A stretch of 64,000 nt of DNA from Berberis thunbergii (lineage: Eukaryota > Streptophyta > Magnoliopsida > Ranunculales > Berberidaceae), in the NCBI GenBank assembly GCA_003290165.1, contig QNQO01002064.1:62001-126000 (forward strand), read 5' to 3'. The position numbers and the translations under genes are program-made. The stretch's first letter is position 1; the number at the start of each line of letters is the position of its first letter. Of the stretch, positions 60,247 through 64,000 are shown in pieces. The notes under the pieces were generated by a model. It ran no database searches and was not told the origin of the DNA. It saw only the letters and a list, made by a program, of their open reading frames with translations.

Positions 60247-61443
60247 GGTGGGATGAGATTCAGAGATAAAATTTGCTTAAGATTTCATTTTTGGAATAGT
60301 AAAATAAAAACACGGGTTATTTTGACTTTGGGGTCATTTAGGTTTATCGTAATTGAATTTGAGTCACTTATTTATCTATGAGGATTAGAATGTTGATGCA
60401 CGATCGCTATTTGATCCGATAATATAAAAGCCATTTCATTGTTGAATTCGGTCCTTTAAACTTTATATTTGACTAATGGGGTACCAACTCATTAGTAGAC
60501 TTATGACGGATGAAATCACAAATTCAGGAGATATCAACTTAGGTGATATTTGATGGACAGACAGAAGCATACTGACAATGTTCACATTTCCAGCGTTCCT
60601 GCGGAGGAACGCAAATTGCTTCTCTCAGAGATCATGGCATCGTAAATTGAATTTGCATCAAGATAGATATACAACGACGTATTAGTATGCGGATCTGCTG
60701 GCACCCAACTACAATAGACCAGCAGCGCCTTTGATCCCATGGGCACCAAATAGTGGCGCTCGTCTACTATGTGACAACATGAACCACTTTATTAGGGAAA
60801 CTAGTTGTTGCAGAACCTGGAAGGCAAAGGCAAAACTGCAGTGGCAAAAACGCGTTGAGCCTTTATGTTTGCCTCTAGATTAATATTCGTTTAGCATGGA
60901 AACTTTGAGGTTGATCAAGAATAATTGGAGTATAGTTCAAGTTTTCAAATCAAATCATTCAAAAGAGTTGCTGTAAAAATTCTTCTTCTTCATTCAATGA
61001 GTGTCTGAAGACTTGGACTGTCAAAACAAAACATCTTGTAGACCAAAAGAAGATCAATGCATCACTTTACGTAATATGTCAAATACTTGTAATTACATAG
61101 TAAAACATATTTTGAATTGAATCGTGATTGTATACACTATATTCAAAGAGAAAATTAACACCCAAGAAAGCTATAATACATCTTTATTACATAAAGTGGA
61201 ATTCTTTCATTAACAAACATGAAAGACACCACAACACTGTTATTTGAAGTGTTACAATTATCAAAACCCCAAGAACCCAAACAACTAAACAAAAGAAACA
61301 AATAATAACCCATCCCATAGAGGCTATAAACAATAAGTAATAAGTAGTCCGTGTATTTGTCTATCTGATCTGATCTGATCTGATCACAATAGCCTGCAGG
61401 CTTCGTTTGATTACTGAAATTTTTGTATGTAATCCCAGTGCTC
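60247..61443. other. intergenic between TIM14 and IQD
   Basis: No gene recognised. 61355-61384 holds a (ctgat)n-type run. 61150-61443 is likely 3' UTR of the IQD gene. Confidence 0.45.
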
Positions 61444-63859
61444 TTAATGGGTCATCTTTGGTGGAAGAGAATTTCGCCTTGGATCTGCGAGGGGGCCAGA
61501 AAATGAAAGTCGTTTCTTTGCAGACACCACAGAACCCTTTTCGGGCGTCTCATTCTTTTCGACTCCTAATGGACTTTGCTTGGCCTTTGCAGATTTAGTG
61601 GAACCCATGTAACTTGGGACAGAGGATGGGGAGCTTGTAACGCTGCCTTCATCCCTGAATGATGACCCACCACTGTGCCTTCGGACCCTTACTGGTCGCA
61701 TACTTTTTGTGCTCCTAGTGTCGTCATCATCTAGAGTGCATGAGTCTCCACTTGGGGTTGATGGTCTTACTTTCCCAGTTAGTGATGATGTATACCTAGC
61801 CACGGAGGGGGAAGCTGAGGGGGATCGGAGGCTGGCAGGACGTCTGATTATTTTAACTTTTGGTGTGAGCTTCTCCCCATTGAATTCATACTTTCCAGAT
61901 GAGAGGTTGTCTATAAATTCTTTCTCGGCATTTCGCTCCCATGGGCGTGCTGCCATCCACCGCTCTAACCAACTCCATCCCCAGTGAGGATTTTTTGGGT
62001 CCATAAATGTTGGATTGTCAGATTTCGGGATCTTTGATGTTCGCTGCAAACCATCTTACTTGGTTACTGTCTGAATTCAGTTTAATGCAGATAATACTTA
62101 AATGCACGTTGTTAAATCTTTTTCCAACTATCATAGCAACGCGAATAAAAGAACACGGGGATTTTATTATATGAAAATTACATACGAAAACGCAAATGCT
62201 GGACACTATTAGTACTTAAGCACTGTAATCTTAAATTCCTGCAACTACCATTTAAAAAAAAAAAAACCCCTCCGTCCAATTAACCTAAAATTTGTCATTC
62301 CAGGTGTAGGAATAACTTGACTTGTCATTGTTGTCAAGTTCCGACATATTGTTTGTTCAAGGATTATATAAGATGATGACTGTAACATGAAATTACCTGA
62401 TGAGCATATGCGTAAGCTTTTGCTCTTTCTCTTTTTATAGCAGCCTCATATTTGTGCAATAAATTTGCTTCGAGCTGCTCCTTCGATTGCTTACTGTCAT
62501 CCCACTCGTCTCCCATCTGATGCAGCAGTAACAAGATATTTCAATATTAACTTGTTTAATTCAGAAGTTCAGTTACTAAATAGTCAATAAAACATGATAC
62601 TCTACACATGAGTTGAAATTAACAGCTACGCAATCGGATACCGAACTCTTATTGAAATAATAGCTGAAATAGCTAAGTAAATGAGAATTATGCTAAAATA
62701 AAATAGCAGGTCTCCAAAACAAACAACCAAAGCTCCTCAAGCATGTCCCCAAATTTCAGTTTTTTGCATACACAAGGTTAAAGAATTAGGGCAAGTTCAA
62801 TAACAGTTCAACTAATCTTTAATGTACCCATGAAGCTGCTTCCCTGAATCGAAATCCACAATCTATTACATGCTGTTATTATTCTCATAAGAGTAATTGG
62901 TCTGATACAAGGAAGATATATCTACCATCAACAAATAGTAATTCCTTCTCTTCACATTTGTCATGACTCATGACCAATGGAGACCGTTCTTAGAGGAAGA
63001 TGCTACTGCTCTTAGCTCGATACCAATTTGGATTCATTTAAGGAACATTCCACTCATATTCTGGAATCTGAAAGGTTTGGAAGCAATTGCAAGTGCAATT
63101 GGCACTCCCTTGATAAAACTACAGAGGACAAGAACTGCACATGCAGTAAGTTGAGACGAGGAAATTGTCAAGCTTCTGAAGAAAAGCATGAGCCAGACCT
63201 CTCTAGTAATGATGTGATTATAGAATTGGCTGCAAAGAAGTTTCCTAATGCCTACACCAAAGACTTTAGCCTCTGCCCCTGAAGATCCAATAGACCTTTG
63301 AAAGCAAACAAACGATACAAATGATGATTTTGTCTATAGTTTAGGCTTGTATTGGTGAATACTCTCTCTTGTGAAAGTTTGTTTATGTATTTCCTCGTGC
63401 ACATTGTACATGAGGATAGCACAGGGAGGGTCTATACTAGATTGTAATCCAATTTATTTTATTTAGGTTTGGGGATCCTAAGTAACCCCCGCTCACTTTC
63501 CAAAAAATAAAAAATAAAAAATCATCGACTTAAACAGCTTCTAGAAGATCAATGCTCCTTACAGAATGCTTGAAACATGAAATGCGAATGATAAGTGGAA
63601 TATAGAATGCGTGAAAATTATAAGGCGGATGGCTTACTCTCAATTTCTCAAGATCCTGCTCACGTTTCTGATGCAGTTGTCGCTGAAGAGATTGGTTCTC
63701 CTCTGACATTCTGATCCTCCTAACACGAATTTGAGACTGCACCCGAGCCAGGGTCTGCATGCACTGTAAGGTTGTTTTAGCTTGGTGCTTGACAGAATCC
63801 CCATCCATCAATGTTTTCAGCCTATGCAACCCTCTCAAAGCTTGCAATTCATTTCTTGC
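61444..63859 (-). CDS. IQ67-domain (IQD) calmodulin-binding protein, 3' part
   Basis: Three exons in frame on the minus strand: 63859-63638 (74 codons), 62516-62397 (40 codons), 62043-61444 (199 codons plus stop); earlier exons lie beyond 64000. The first visible exon carries the second and third IQ motifs of the IQ67 domain (ALRGLHRLKTLMDGD, CMQTLARVQSQIRVRRIRM), starting at the phase-0 intron typical of the family. Then follow EQLEANLLHKYEAAIKRERA, the GWSWLERWMA block and the C-terminal DUF4005-like VPSYMGSTKSAKAKQ...KKRLSFSGP. IQD proteins bind calmodulin and associate with microtubules or the plasma membrane; this one resembles the IQD2/IQD3 type. No frame breaks. Confidence 0.93.
62930..63525 (+). 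mobile_element. LINE fragment in IQD intron
   Basis: The plus-strand frame at 62963-63154 reads IPIWIHLRNIPLIFWN and LEAIASAIGTPL, the DUF4283-type region of plant L1 ORF1 proteins. It ends in an A-rich tail (63506-63522, aaaaaataaaaaataaaaaa). Intermediate coding sequence is missing, so it is an internally deleted or chimeric copy, opposite in strand to the host gene. Confidence 0.7.
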
Positions 63860-64000
63860 CTGAGAAGAAATGAAGTGTCATTATATATTTATATATGTAG
63901 CCACCCATCGTTGAAAACAAGAGACAACATGGTTGCATCTTTACTTCTTTTTCATTTGAACAAGAGGGAAAAACTAGATGCTAAAATACAACATTTTATA

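Noticed and set aside
61709..61987. Plus-strand open frame of 92 codons
   Set aside because: Antisense shadow of the last IQD exon.

Overview
This window looks like nuclear DNA of a flowering plant, probably a eudicot. The genes have GT-AG introns and belong to plant families (LOB-domain, IQD, SAMTL-type mitochondrial carrier, plant PI-transfer protein). The space between them is filled with plant-type mobile DNA: hAT, Mutator-like, Tourist, L1, SINE, gypsy and copia. I cannot name the species from sequence alone. Exon coordinates were worked out by hand from splice sites and family resemblance.

Left edge (1-5.1 kb): decayed phosphatidylinositol-transfer-protein exons on the minus strand, one of them duplicated 3.7 kb away, with a gypsy LTR plus broken gag in between. 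At 5.4-6.35 kb a tRNA-like SINE lies next to a hAT MITE that was partly duplicated together with its flank. From about 6.9 to 28.8 kb there is a tandem array of one gene-poor unit (three copies plus a partial tail). The copies differ by insertions whose target-site duplications are still readable: three kinds of hAT-like insertion, a SINE, L1 pieces and foldback elements. The hAT element shared by units 1 and 2 carries an internally deleted fragment of the plastid ribosomal protein uL10 gene.

Middle (28.8-50.9 kb): a LOB-domain gene broken by several one-base frame changes (30.5-31.3 kb); a seven-coding-exon SAMTL-type mitochondrial carrier gene on the minus strand (36.4-42.1 kb) with four one-base frame breaks in otherwise well conserved exons; a Tourist MITE; an LTR relic; and a complete but non-autonomous 1.84-kb LTR element with a 5-bp target duplication.

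Right side (51.4-64 kb) is gene-rich and intact: an alpha/beta hydrolase (plus strand, six exons, 497 aa), TIM14/PAM18 (minus, three exons, 112 aa) and the 3' exons of an IQ67-domain calmodulin-binding protein (minus, running off the window).

The most distinctive element class is a family of eleven 134-201-bp foldback elements. Most have a clear 9-bp target duplication, and nearly the whole element is two inverted arms that match each other better than they match other copies. I see no operon-like cooperation between the genes. The carrier and TIM14 are both predicted mitochondrial inner-membrane proteins, but nothing here shows co-regulation.
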